Shown here: one piece after another, positions 45,486 to 54,455 of the stretch
Position numbering within the stretch: position 1 is the first letter of the stretch
How the letters are laid out: each line of letters begins with the position of its first letter
From: Desulfuromonadaceae bacterium
GTDB lineage: Bacteria > Desulfobacterota > Desulfuromonadia > Geobacterales > Pseudopelobacteraceae
NCBI GenBank assembly: GCA_028681335.1
Contig: JAQUIT010000002.1
Location: 329,086-393,085, forward strand
Direction of reading: 5' to 3'
DNA: 64,000 nucleotides
Made by a program: the position numbers and the translations under genes
The notes under the pieces: model-generated
What the model saw: only the letters and a program-made list of their open reading frames with translations
The model's database searches: none
What the model was told of the DNA's origin: nothing

Positions 45486-47801
45486 ATGAGCCAGGCGGAA
45501 GCAGAGTCACGCATACCTGTTGATGAATTGTACAGCGGCCTTGCCGATATAAAGGTAATGCTGACCCGGCTGTGCAAGGGCGACACAACGCAGCGTGCTG
45601 TTGTCAATTCGGAAAAAAACATTGTAAACGAGCTGAAAGAGCTCATTAATCAGCTTGCCGACCATGTCGAAGAAACAAGCGATTATGCACACAATCTGGC
45701 AATCGGGCTTTGTGAACATTATGACACCCTCAACCGGATTGCCGTGGGGGATTTTTCTGCCCGCGCTGCGGTGGATTCGGAAAATGAGGTGGTGGCAAAG
45801 CTTGGCGAGTTGATAAACGTGGAAGCCGATACGCTTACCGCCGCTATTTCCCGATTTAAACAGGCCGAAGAAGACAACCGGACTCAGTTGGGGTTTGTTC
45901 ATACACTGATAGACACCATTCCCAGCCCAATTTTTTATAAGGATGCTTCCTGCCGCTATCTTGGCTGTAACAAGGCTTTTGAGGCGTATGTCGGTTTTTC
46001 TCAAGCCGAACTTGTCGGTAAAACGCCCCATGAACTTTGGGCTAATGATTTGGCTGACCGTTATCTGCAACAGGATCAGTCTCTGATTAATAATCCCGGG
46101 ATGCAGGTCTACGAAACCTCCGTTGTCTATGCCGATGGCACCCTGCGTAATGTCATTTTCAATAAGGCTACGTTCAATGAAAAGGACGGGTCGGTGGGTG
46201 GCCTCGTGGGGGTCATCCTGGATATCACCGAACTCAAGCAGGCATCGGATGCCCTGGCGTTTCAGAATGTCCTCCTCTCGACGCAACGGGAAGCCTCGCT
46301 TGATGGACTGCTGGTCGTTGATGAACACTCCAAAATAATCTCGTATAATCGCCGTTTTGTCGAGATGATGGAGATACCGTCACATCTGTTGGAAATAGAT
46401 GACGACGAACCGATATTGAAGTATGTGACCGGTCGCATGGCTGATCCCCACGGCTTCTTGGCAAAAGTCAGATACCTGTACAAAAACCCGCATGAACATT
46501 CGCGGGATGAGATCGTCCTGGGCGACGGCACGGTACTGGACCGCTACACGACGCCACTGTTGAGTGACGACGGGCGCTGCTACGGTCGGCTTTGGTCGTT
46601 TCGTGATATTACCGAGCGCAAGGTCGCTGAAGATGAAGTTAAAGATGCGTACCAGCGCATGCATGATATTGTCGAGTTTCTGCCTGATGCCACCTTTGTG
46701 GTTGATAAGGAGAAACGGGTAATCGCCTGGAACCGGGCGATTGAAAAAATGACCGGACTGAAAAAAGAGGATGTCCTCGGCAGAGGCGATTATATTTATG
46801 CGACTCCCTTCTATGGAAAACGTCGTCCGATTCTGATTGATCTGATTTTTGAGGATACTGACAGTGTCAGGCAGAGCTATGCGTTTATTGATGTTATGGG
46901 AAGAACCTTGTTTGCCGAGACATATATTCCCTCATTACTCAACGGTGACGGCTGCTATCTCTCCGGCACTGCTGCTCCGCTCTTTGACAAGCATGGTGCT
47001 ACGGTAGGAGCAATAGAATCGATCCGTGATATTACCGAATACAAGCGGACTGTAGAGGCAAAATCGCGTGTGGAGGAACAGCTCAGTCATGCACGCATGA
47101 TGGAATCCTTCATGGTCAGGTTGGGGCATGACCTGAAAACACCGCTGACGCCGTTGTTTATCCTCTTGCCACTTATTAAGAAACAGTTGGCCGGGCCTGA
47201 ACTGATAAAAAAGGTGGATATGTGTATTAAGAGTTCGCTCGCCATACATAATCTGGCTGACAAAGCCAGGACACTTGCAATGCTTTCAACAACAGCCATG
47301 CCACTTGAGCGGGTCGGAGTTTCGCTTGCCTCTATCGTAGAATGTTCTCTTGCTGACAGTAAGGAGCAGATTTCACAAAAGAATATTGACTTCCGTAACT
47401 CTGTTGACCCATTGCTTGTTGTCCGTGTCGTGCCGGATCAAATGAGCGTACTGTTTGCCAACCTGATTTCCAACGCAGTGCGATTCTCCGGCGAGCACGG
47501 CTCTGTTGCCGTCTCTGCAGAGCGGCATGCAACTGCCGTGGTCGTCTCGGTGCAGGACTCTGGTGTCGGGTTGTCCCCGGATCATCTGGAGCATGTTTTT
47601 GAGGAGTTTTACAAAGCTGATGAATCCCGCCATGATATTAACTCTTCCGGTCTCGGTCTTGCCATCTGCAAGCAGATTGTGCAGAACCATCACGGCAGAA
47701 TATGGGCAGAAAGTTCTGGTATCGGTAAGGGGACAATTGTTACGTTCACCATTAACGAACATGATACAGAGTGCGGCTATGACGCTAAGGAGTCAAAATA
47801 A
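45486..47801 (+). CDS. PAS-containing sensor histidine kinase
   Basis: A soluble 771-residue kinase. The N-terminus has two tandem HAMP-like units (GDTTQRAVVNSEKNIVNELKELI and GDFSARAAVDSENEVVAKLGELI, each about 35 residues; quoted here only in part for identity: GDTTQRAVV, GDFSARAAV). Three PAS domains follow (about 135-260, 265-385, 395-520), then HisKA with LGHDLKTPLTPL and an HATPase (SGLGLAICKQIV, GIGKGTIV). No membrane helix is seen, so it senses cytoplasmic signals. Its TAA overlaps the start of the response regulator gene (TAATG). Confidence 0.9.
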   Translation: MSQAEAESRIPVDELYSGLADIKVMLTRLCKGDTTQRAVVNSEKNIVNELKELINQLADHVEETSDYAHNLAIGLCEHYDTLNRIAVGDFSARAAVDSENEVVAKLGELINVEADTLTAAISRFKQAEEDNRTQLGFVHTLIDTIPSPIFYKDASCRYLGCNKAFEAYVGFSQAELVGKTPHELWANDLADRYLQQDQSLINNPGMQVYETSVVYADGTLRNVIFNKATFNEKDGSVGGLVGVILDITELKQASDALAFQNVLLSTQREASLDGLLVVDEHSKIISYNRRFVEMMEIPSHLLEIDDDEPILKYVTGRMADPHGFLAKVRYLYKNPHEHSRDEIVLGDGTVLDRYTTPLLSDDGRCYGRLWSFRDITERKVAEDEVKDAYQRMHDIVEFLPDATFVVDKEKRVIAWNRAIEKMTGLKKEDVLGRGDYIYATPFYGKRRPILIDLIFEDTDSVRQSYAFIDVMGRTLFAETYIPSLLNGDGCYLSGTAAPLFDKHGATVGAIESIRDITEYKRTVEAKSRVEEQLSHARMMESFMVRLGHDLKTPLTPLFILLPLIKKQLAGPELIKKVDMCIKSSLAIHNLADKARTLAMLSTTAMPLERVGVSLASIVECSLADSKEQISQKNIDFRNSVDPLLVVRVVPDQMSVLFANLISNAVRFSGEHGSVAVSAERHATAVVVSVQDSGVGLSPDHLEHVFEEFYKADESRHDINSSGLGLAICKQIVQNHHGRIWAESSGIGKGTIVTFTINEHDTECGYDAKESK

Positions 47802-48199
47802 TGGATGCCAAGGTGATGCTGGTTGATGACGAGGAGATGATCAGGGAGGCGGTTGAACTGTTTCTTGAGACAGAGGGGGTTGATATACTGACCGTCGCCA
47901 GTGGTGATGAATGTCTCGCCCGTCTGGAAAACGGGTTTCGCGGAGTCATCCTCATGGATGTCATGATGCCGGATATGAATGGTTGGGACACTATCCGCAA
48001 GATGGTCGAAAGAGGTTTGTACGACGGCAACCTCATTGTCATGCTGACGGCGATGGACTCACCTGATAATGAAATGGACGGGATTCAGGAATATGTCACC
48101 GACTATTTAACAAAGCCGTTTAACCCCGAGCAGCTGCTGGAAACCATTCAGTATTATTTCAGTCTGTTGGCTGCGGTGGGGGGCGTTGATGGGGAATAG
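47801..48199 (+). CDS. Single-domain response regulator
   Basis: A 132-residue receiver domain: acidic pair VDDEE near the N-terminus, phospho-acceptor Asp in LMDVMMPDMNGWD (about 51), and the conserved Lys in LTKPFNP. No output domain. Gene overlap with the sensor kinase suggests that they are a pair. It may act as a CheY-like phosphate carrier or a sink in this cluster, which has no other CheY. Confidence 0.9.
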   Translation: MDAKVMLVDDEEMIREAVELFLETEGVDILTVASGDECLARLENGFRGVILMDVMMPDMNGWDTIRKMVERGLYDGNLIVMLTAMDSPDNEMDGIQEYVTDYLTKPFNPEQLLETIQYYFSLLAAVGGVDGE

Positions 48200-48758
48200 C
48201 AATATTGTTGTGATCGGGGTCTCAACCGGTGGCCCGATAGCTCTCAAGAAGTTGTTTGCCGAGCTGCCGCCGCTGGATGCAGCTATTGTAATTGTGCTCC
48301 ACATCCCTCCCGGTATGGATTACAAGATCGCCAAAGGGCTTGATGCCGTCTCTTCGATGCCGGTGGCCCTGGCAGAGGATGGTGAATATCTGCAAAAGGG
48401 GCGCGTTTACTTCGCCCCGGGAGGCTTTCACCTGAAGCTTGACGGGAACAGTCGTATCGTTCTGGAGGAAGGGCCTCGGGTCAATTTTGTCCAGCCATCG
48501 GCTGACGTGGCAATGAAATCGCTGCTTAGGCCGCTGAAAAAGGGGCGTGTCATCGGGGTAGTCCTGACCGGAATGGGTAGGGATGGTGCCGAGGGAATCC
48601 GGCACATCAAGGAGATCGGCGGATTTACCATCGCGCAGGACGAGGAGTCATCGGCAATCTACGGCATGCCGAAGGCTGCTTTTGAAACGGGCGCCGTAGA
48701 CTTTATGTCGGCTCCGCAAAAAATTGGTAAAAAGCTGGTTGAGCTGTTGAACGGCTGA
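48189..48758 (+). CDS. Stand-alone CheB-type methylesterase domain
   Basis: A 189-residue methylesterase without a receiver. The catalytic triad residues are in GVSTGGPIAL (Ser), LHIPPGM (His) and GMGRDGAEGI (Asp). Because the receiver normally inhibits CheB, this form may be constitutively active or controlled by the overlapping response regulator. The start overlaps that gene by 11 bases; an adjacent TTG is an alternative. Its place after the kinase/regulator pair makes it part of the chemosensory operon. Confidence 0.9.
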   Translation: MGNSNIVVIGVSTGGPIALKKLFAELPPLDAAIVIVLHIPPGMDYKIAKGLDAVSSMPVALAEDGEYLQKGRVYFAPGGFHLKLDGNSRIVLEEGPRVNFVQPSADVAMKSLLRPLKKGRVIGVVLTGMGRDGAEGIRHIKEIGGFTIAQDEESSAIYGMPKAAFETGAVDFMSAPQKIGKKLVELLNG

Positions 48759-48955
48759 ATTAACCGGGCGCACAATTTTCTCTGCTCCTGTCTGTAAACG
48801 TAATCTCCTGTCGTGCAGATTGAGTGACCTTTTCTTGTCTTTAACCGGAATGATTCTTCTTGATGAGATCAATTGACGATTTCATCCACTTCTGCTAGAT
48901 TTCCTGCCCCGTTCCTGCTCGAACCCTATGTGACGCCACTTTTTATAAAACGAGT

Positions 48956-49447
48956 ATGAACCCTATGACCAAAGAGCACATCATTCAGGAAATTGTCACG
49001 GCGCTCTCTGCTGACCTTACGGTATTCACCACCGCTGCTATGGCCGCCCACGCGGCCGCCACCCACTCGGAGTGTCTCCCGGACAACAAATACGACACCA
49101 CGGCGCTGGAGGCCTCCTATATCGCTCAGGGGCAGGCTAATCGTGCCCAGGAGATCCGGGTTGCGCTGGAATGCTATCGCAACCTGACGCTGCATGACTT
49201 CGACGCCGATACGCCGATCCGGTTGACCGCTCTGGTTACACTGGAAGGTAGTGATGGTAACGTGAAGCGTGTTTTTATCGGTCCGCAGGCGGGGGGGATG
49301 AAAATCAACGCTGCTGATGGGGAGGTTGTGGTCATCACCCCCGGTTCACCGCTGGGGCGCCGTCTGTTGGGGCTGCGGAGCGGTGATGAGGTGCAGGGCG
49401 GTGAAGGGGCTGGGGCAATGTTGCTGGTCATTGCTGCGGTCTGCTGA
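48956..49447 (+). CDS. GreA/GreB-like domain protein
   Basis: A 163-residue protein. Residues 5-85 are helical, with a conserved LPDNKYDTTALEASYIAQGQ segment like the GreA coiled-coil tip. Residues 85-163 resemble the GreA C-terminal fold: LTALVTLEGSDGNVKRVFIG (beginning) and TPGSPLGRRLLGLRSGDEV. It is shorter and more divergent than GreA, so anti-pausing activity on RNA polymerase is plausible but unproven. Two ATGs nine bases apart are possible. Confidence 0.65.
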   Translation: MNPMTKEHIIQEIVTALSADLTVFTTAAMAAHAAATHSECLPDNKYDTTALEASYIAQGQANRAQEIRVALECYRNLTLHDFDADTPIRLTALVTLEGSDGNVKRVFIGPQAGGMKINAADGEVVVITPGSPLGRRLLGLRSGDEVQGGEGAGAMLLVIAAVC

Positions 49448-49517
49448 TGCGCTTGCAAAAGCTGTTCGATAGTCAGTCGGGCAGTACTCTTTTAATTATC
49501 CCGCATGCGCGGGCAGG

Positions 49518-50057
49518 ATGGCTGTTTACATGAAAATCACGCTTCTGACCCATTTTAAGGAATTTGAGAAGCGCTCCAACACCGGACGCCTGGTGGTTGA
49601 TGTTCTCGGGGACGCTGCCGAACAGGTTCGCTGGGACAGGATGAATCCGCCTGCCCGGTTGCTCGAGGAAATTGAGGCGGGCGGCGTGGCGCTGGTCTAC
49701 CCAGGTGCTGTGGACGACAACGAAGGTGATCTGAGCGATATCACTCAATTCATCATTATTGACGGTACGTGGCATGAGGCCCGTAAGATCCATCAACGGA
49801 GCCCGTATCTGCAGAAGGTCCGGCGAATCTGTCTTAAAACCGGCGAAAAGTCTCAGTACAACCTCAGAAAAAATCAGAAGGAAGCATGTTTGTGTACGGC
49901 TGAATGTGCGATAGAAATTCTCCGCCTCGCCGGGAAGAGCGCTGAGGCGGAGCTGCTGCATGAACAATTCCTGGCGTTTATCCGACCACCAGGTACTATG
50001 CGGGGAGCGGTGCAGGGGCATGTCATACCTGACCGGCCTGTTTTTTCACGATTATAG
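49518..50057 (+). CDS. DTW domain protein (tRNA-uridine aminocarboxypropyltransferase-like)
   Basis: A 179-residue DTW protein: FEKRSNTGRL, the signature DGTWHEARK, and the late GSG-free C-terminal EQFLAF-type block. Family members such as E. coli TapT add an aminocarboxypropyl group to U47 of tRNA. The Cys-rich (CxxC) zinc segment that usually precedes this domain is missing; a stop lies in frame shortly upstream, so the protein is genuinely short at its N-terminus. The ATG follows GGGCAGG. Confidence 0.8.
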   Translation: MAVYMKITLLTHFKEFEKRSNTGRLVVDVLGDAAEQVRWDRMNPPARLLEEIEAGGVALVYPGAVDDNEGDLSDITQFIIIDGTWHEARKIHQRSPYLQKVRRICLKTGEKSQYNLRKNQKEACLCTAECAIEILRLAGKSAEAELLHEQFLAFIRPPGTMRGAVQGHVIPDRPVFSRL

Positions 50058-50100
50058 TTGCTCTCAAAGAAAAATAAACCGGAAATCGAAGAATGTTGGG

Positions 50101-50817
50101 ATGAAAATGGATAAGTTTCTTATTTCATTACTGCTTCTGGTGTTGATGGCAGGTTGTACGATTAACGAAAACTTTGTCTACAAACCTGCCGGTGTTGTCG
50201 ATGGGGGGCTGAAGCTGCCGGTGAAAGTGGCGGTCCTTCCCTTTGTTGATGGCACTGAGGGATTCACACAACGTACAACATCCCATGGAGAGTACGTCAA
50301 TCTTGCTAAATCAGGAGTCGATTATAGGATAAACCTTCTGCCGCCGGACCAGTGGGGGAAAGCATTTGCCGATGAGCTCGCTGCCTCGGGCAGCTTTCAA
50401 CAGGTCAGGTTCGTGTACGATATATCAGAGGTTGCCGATAACGAGGTGGTCATAGCCGGAGTTGTCACAAAGGCGTATCTGGCGATCGCCAGTCGTACTA
50501 ATCCGAGCCTCTTTGCCGTAACCCTGAACGCAAGAACCGGAAAGCAGGGGAGGGCGTTCTGGGAGAAAAGCACTTCCAGAGAAGAGGTTTCGGGCGCAGG
50601 TTATGGGGAAGGGTGTGGATTCAGCAGGCAGTGTGCTGTTGATCAATACCACGCTCATTGGAACAAAATAGTAATGGGGGCTTTTCTTGATGCGAGGCAG
50701 GACTTTGTCACTACTCTTTTACGGCGGGGCGGTGGTAAGAAGGATGAGCCGTCCAACAAAACCGCAACTCCAGAGTCTGTTGATCTGCTCATCAAGCACA
50801 TCATAAAGGAGAAATGA
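50101..50817 (+). CDS. Hypothetical lipoprotein, paralogue 1
   Basis: A 238-residue lipoprotein (lipobox LMAGC, Cys18). The mature part starts FVYKPAG, then LPVKVAVLPFVDGTE, a form seen in GNA1162/CsgG-related lipoproteins that collect periplasmic components, but I do not assign a family. A conserved pair of Cys occurs in GCGFSRQCA (about 180). The next gene is a clear paralogue. SD for that gene lies inside the end of this one, so they are an operon. Confidence 0.75.
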   Translation: MKMDKFLISLLLLVLMAGCTINENFVYKPAGVVDGGLKLPVKVAVLPFVDGTEGFTQRTTSHGEYVNLAKSGVDYRINLLPPDQWGKAFADELAASGSFQQVRFVYDISEVADNEVVIAGVVTKAYLAIASRTNPSLFAVTLNARTGKQGRAFWEKSTSREEVSGAGYGEGCGFSRQCAVDQYHAHWNKIVMGAFLDARQDFVTTLLRRGGGKKDEPSNKTATPESVDLLIKHIIKEK

Positions 50818-50818
50818 A

Positions 50819-51556
50819 ATGGTACTACGTGCGTCTTTCCTGTTGGTGTTTCTCGCCCTGACGGGGTGTTCGGTCAATACGGCGTTCGTCTATAAACCAG
50901 CCGAGCCGATATCAGGTGGTCAAAAACTTCCGGTGAAGATAGCGGTACTTCCCTTCGAGGATGGTACTGAGGATTTTACAAAACGTGGCAACGAATTATT
51001 TGACCAGGAAAATTTAAAGTACAATCTGGCAAAAACCGGCATCAGCAGTCTAATGACCGCTTTGACGCCGGAGTTGTGGGCGAAAGCGCTTGCCGACGAT
51101 ATGGCGGCTTCAGGCATCTTCACGTCGGTACGGTTCGTTTACGGCCCGTCAGAGCTGGTGGATGAGGACTTCTATATCAAAGGTACGCTGGAAAAAGCCT
51201 ATTTCGGTGGTACCTGGGACAAACCAAATGAGTTCACCCTTTCTCTTCAGGCGCTGAGAAAGGCAGATAACCAGCTGATATGGGAAAAGGTGTCAGCACG
51301 ATCATGGAAGGATACACCCGCGATGTACAATGGGTGCGGGGTGTCAATGCAGTGCGCGGCTGACCATTTTCATGCGAAAGTAAATCTGATGATGCAGAGC
51401 CTGCTTGTCGAGGCTCGGACGGATCTCGTGAACACGCTTGCACCTCTTTCGGGGAACCGTGTTGAAGCTGGTGCCCTGCAAGCGGTAAAACCTTCCGCGC
51501 AGCCAACACGGGAATCGGTGGATGAAACAATCGAAAGGATTCTTGATGGGAAATAA
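50819..51556 (+). CDS. Hypothetical lipoprotein, paralogue 2
   Basis: A 245-residue lipoprotein (lipobox LTGC, Cys17), one base after its paralogue and closely alike in layout: FVYKPAEP, LPVKIAVLPFEDGTEDFTKR, an AKALADDMAASG block and GCGVSMQCA with the same two Cys. Its function is unknown. The duplication with both copies kept suggests hetero-oligomer formation or different partners. AAAGGAG precedes the ATG. Confidence 0.75.
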   Translation: MVLRASFLLVFLALTGCSVNTAFVYKPAEPISGGQKLPVKIAVLPFEDGTEDFTKRGNELFDQENLKYNLAKTGISSLMTALTPELWAKALADDMAASGIFTSVRFVYGPSELVDEDFYIKGTLEKAYFGGTWDKPNEFTLSLQALRKADNQLIWEKVSARSWKDTPAMYNGCGVSMQCAADHFHAKVNLMMQSLLVEARTDLVNTLAPLSGNRVEAGALQAVKPSAQPTRESVDETIERILDGK

Positions 51557-51585
51557 CAAATCGGCTCGGGTGGGGAATTAACAGC

Positions 51586-51612
51586 AAAGGCGACCGGATG
51601 GTCGCCTTTTTC
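51586..51612 (+). terminator. Terminator between lipoprotein pair and plsY
   Basis: Stem AAAGGCGACC / GGTCGCCTTT with loop GGAT and a following TT run; convergent genes meet here. Confidence 0.85.
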
Positions 51613-52216
51613 ATGCTTTAAATCTGTTTTCAGTGCCGGAAATCAGACGCCTTATATTGTCAGAATGTCGGATAATGACAATCGCTGCAATGACGAACGT
51701 TACGGCCGTTACGGTCGGAGTTCCCCCCAGAAAATATACCGCCAGCGGCATGGTGGCGGCCGCAATGATCGATCCGAGCGAAACGTAGCGCCAGATGTAC
51801 ATTAATAGGGTAAACAGCACCAGCGCAATTACAACCGCCAGAGGTGCCAGTGCCAGAAAGACCCCCAGCGCAGTGGCAACACCTTTTCCCCCCTTGAATC
51901 TGAGAAAAATGGAAAAGACATGGCCGCAAAAGGCGGCCAGCCCGACCCAGGCGGCAAATTCAGGCGGGAGGGTGCTGAATTTAACCAGTAAAACGGGAAG
52001 CAGTCCCTTAAGGCAGTCGCCGATCAGCGTAATGATACCGATCTTGCGACCGACGGTCCGATAGAGGTTAGTCGCGCCAATGTTGCCACTCCCCTCATTG
52101 CGGACATCAACCCCATACGCTTTGCCGAGCAGAAGCCCGGTTGGTATTGAGCCGGTCAGATATGCCGCCACTACGACGATAATCAGTGCCAGTATGTTTG
52201 AGTCGTACCCGGCCAC
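51611..52216 (-). CDS. plsY: Glycerol-3-phosphate acyltransferase (acyl-phosphate)
   Basis: A 201-residue inner-membrane enzyme that makes lysophosphatidic acid from acyl-phosphate and glycerol-3-phosphate. It has about five helices and the PlsY motifs GSIPTGLL, NEGSGNIGATNLYR and FLRFKGGKGVATALG. Length is normal. It follows bamD by three bases. Confidence 0.95.
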   Translation of the reverse strand: MAGYDSNILALIIVVVAAYLTGSIPTGLLLGKAYGVDVRNEGSGNIGATNLYRTVGRKIGIITLIGDCLKGLLPVLLVKFSTLPPEFAAWVGLAAFCGHVFSIFLRFKGGKGVATALGVFLALAPLAVVIALVLFTLLMYIWRYVSLGSIIAAATMPLAVYFLGGTPTVTAVTFVIAAIVIIRHSDNIRRLISGTENRFKA

Positions 52217-52219
52217 AGT

Positions 52220-52963
52220 CTATATCTCCGCCACTGTTTTCTTTGCATCGGCTATGAAAGCGCTGGTGGGAAATTCGCTGATAAGCCGGCCAAGCACCTC
52301 ACGTGCCTTATCCTTCTGCTTGTCCTCACAATATGCTTTCCCCAGATAAAATAAGACTTCATCGCGGCGTGTCGAGTCGGAGAACGTTTTAAGCGCGTGT
52401 TCAAAGCGCCCGATAGCTGCTTTATAGGCGCCAGTCTTCAGGTAAAAGCGACCGACATACAGCTCGTACTGGAGCTGCTTGTCGCGGCATTCGCGAGATT
52501 TCTCCCGCGCGTCAGCCAGCTGGGCTCCTTCGGGATAGAGTCTAAGGTAGGAGTCGAAAGTCGTCTGCGCATTTTTAACCGGCGTCTGGTCGGTGTCGAT
52601 GCTGTGGATCTGGTTGAAATAGCTTACCGCCTGACGATACAAGGCAAAATCAGCTTGTGGGTGCTTGGGGTGGAGTTTGCGAAAATCCTCATAACCGGCA
52701 GCAGCCTCGATATAATCCTTGTTGAGGAAGTAGGCATCAGCAATATTCAGCTCGGCTTTTGTGGAAAGTTCCGGGGACTGATACGTCTCTCTTACCTTTT
52801 TCCACTGCTCGATTGCCAATTCATATTTCCCATCCTTGAAGAACTGTTCTCCCTCTTTGTAGAGGACATCCGCAGGCTTGTTTACCTGCTGCGTGGTGGC
52901 GCATCCCTGGAAAAACGCTGCAGCAAGAACCAGCATGGCAATCAGTTTTAAAGCTGTTTTCAT
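52220..52963 (-). CDS. bamD: Outer membrane assembly lipoprotein BamD
   Basis: A 247-residue lipoprotein (lipobox FQGC, Cys21) made of TPR-like repeats (about 31-245: VLYKEGEQFFKDGKYELAI, YFLNKDYIEAAAGYEDF, and later copies). BamD works with BamA to insert outer-membrane proteins. Length and the early ADVLYKEG match. It is the middle gene of a leftward group with a FabMG-like gene upstream and plsY downstream, all for envelope building. Confidence 0.92.
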   Translation of the reverse strand: MKTALKLIAMLVLAAAFFQGCATTQQVNKPADVLYKEGEQFFKDGKYELAIEQWKKVRETYQSPELSTKAELNIADAYFLNKDYIEAAAGYEDFRKLHPKHPQADFALYRQAVSYFNQIHSIDTDQTPVKNAQTTFDSYLRLYPEGAQLADAREKSRECRDKQLQYELYVGRFYLKTGAYKAAIGRFEHALKTFSDSTRRDEVLFYLGKAYCEDKQKDKAREVLGRLISEFPTSAFIADAKKTVAEI

Positions 52964-52992
52964 AGAGTATCCTTTTTTTGAAACGATGGTCG

Positions 52993-54321
52993 TTAGACGA
53001 TTCCGCTGCCGCGCTGGTCACCCAGCAACCGGCTGATTATATCATGGTTAAGCCACACGGCCGGCGAGAGGGGGGCCCAGGAGTTGTGCAGCATCAGTCG
53101 GCCGGTTGCACTGAACACAATCCTCGACAATTCAGCGCAGACCAGCTGTTTCTGGTCGCTGTGCATCTCCATCAGTTCGGCTGAAGCGGCCAGCATAAGT
53201 TCTGCCTGTTCGCGGGTGTTGTGCTGCGGCCAGGTCGAAAAGTCTGCAATCTGCGCCAGAATAGGGGAGGAGAGGTAGCGGTCGGCGCGCTCCAGAAGAC
53301 CGGCTACGGTTTCCCCTTCCTTCAGCATGGCCTGGCAGCGGGCCTCAAGAGGGGCTGCAACCTGCTCACCGGCTTCGCGGCGAATGGCGCTCAGAAGCGG
53401 GTAGAGCGAAATTTCAACGCCAAGAAACAGTGCGCTTGAATTCGTCTGTATTTCCGGGCAGTTGAAAACGGTTGCCTGGATCCCTTGTGCGGTTGCCTCT
53501 GCGGCGATCTCTTCAAGCCGCATCTTGGCGAAACCCTGCACGTAGGGTGTATAGGATTGCCAGGCGTACTGGTTGTTTACCAATACTCCGGTGCCGTGAT
53601 AGCCGTAGGCCGAGTAGTTGACCCTGGTTCCGGCAGCGCTGCTCCGCTTGCGAATGGCTGCGGTCCCTTCAATCAGATAGCGAAAGGTGTCACCTGTTAC
53701 CTCGTTGAAGCTGGTGTTGCAAAGCTGACCAAGGGGGCTGTTCCAGAAAACCTCTGACGCCAGATATTTGTCGCCGGTGCCTTTGAAGATACGGTTCAGG
53801 AGCGGCATGAAGACGCGGGCGCGTGGTATGCCGCCTGCCATGGAATGTGCAAGGAGTATGTTCGCCTCTGCCGGAATGAGTTTGAGCAATTCCGTTTCCA
53901 ACTGTGCCAGATGAGTGCGAAACCTGGCGGTTCCGGCAGCGCACGCCTTTTCGACACTCCCCTCAATGAAGGTGATCGTCGCAAAATCGTCAGGGCGGGC
54001 CTTTTTAAGCTGTTCTGCCACAGAAGGAACGCCGTCGACACTCTCCATGTCAAAGCCGGCTTCCAGCGGGATGTTGATGACCGTACCGCCAAGGAGAGCC
54101 TCTGCGTCAGCCAGTTCTTCAGTATTCAGCGGTCTCAGCGCTCCGTCACTGCCCCGACGCCCAACTGTCGTGCCGATTACGGTCATGCCTATCCGTTTCG
54201 CTTCATCTATCAGGCCGTTAGCGTAGCCTCTTCCAAATAACTCCCCTACCAGCACCAGTACGTCACCGGCTTTGTATCCCGCCGGTTCCGGCAGCTGTTG
54301 CAGTGGTCTGTATTCCGTCAT
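52993..54321 (-). CDS. Conserved protein, possibly FabMG-type enoyl-ACP reductase
   Basis: A 442-residue soluble protein. The N-terminus has a nucleotide-binding-like pattern (VLVLVGELFGRGYANGLI, then IGTTVGRRG), and SMAGGIP and NYSAYGYHGTG lie in the middle. It may correspond to the FabMG enoyl-ACP reductase family described from metagenomes, but I cannot confirm that from sequence alone. The neighbourhood (plsY, bamD) fits lipid or envelope work. No signal peptide or membrane helix is present. Confidence 0.5.
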   Translation of the reverse strand: MTEYRPLQQLPEPAGYKAGDVLVLVGELFGRGYANGLIDEAKRIGMTVIGTTVGRRGSDGALRPLNTEELADAEALLGGTVINIPLEAGFDMESVDGVPSVAEQLKKARPDDFATITFIEGSVEKACAAGTARFRTHLAQLETELLKLIPAEANILLAHSMAGGIPRARVFMPLLNRIFKGTGDKYLASEVFWNSPLGQLCNTSFNEVTGDTFRYLIEGTAAIRKRSSAAGTRVNYSAYGYHGTGVLVNNQYAWQSYTPYVQGFAKMRLEEIAAEATAQGIQATVFNCPEIQTNSSALFLGVEISLYPLLSAIRREAGEQVAAPLEARCQAMLKEGETVAGLLERADRYLSSPILAQIADFSTWPQHNTREQAELMLAASAELMEMHSDQKQLVCAELSRIVFSATGRLMLHNSWAPLSPAVWLNHDIISRLLGDQRGSGIV

Positions 54322-54455
54322 GTAATCCCCCGGATTAGATAAAATAAGCTATCATATTTAGCATAAACAGCCCGGTCATGTGAACATAAAAAGCTGCCGT
54401 GACATGATAGGTGATTCGTGCTACTGTTGAGTAAATCTTCAGGAGAACCCTCTAC

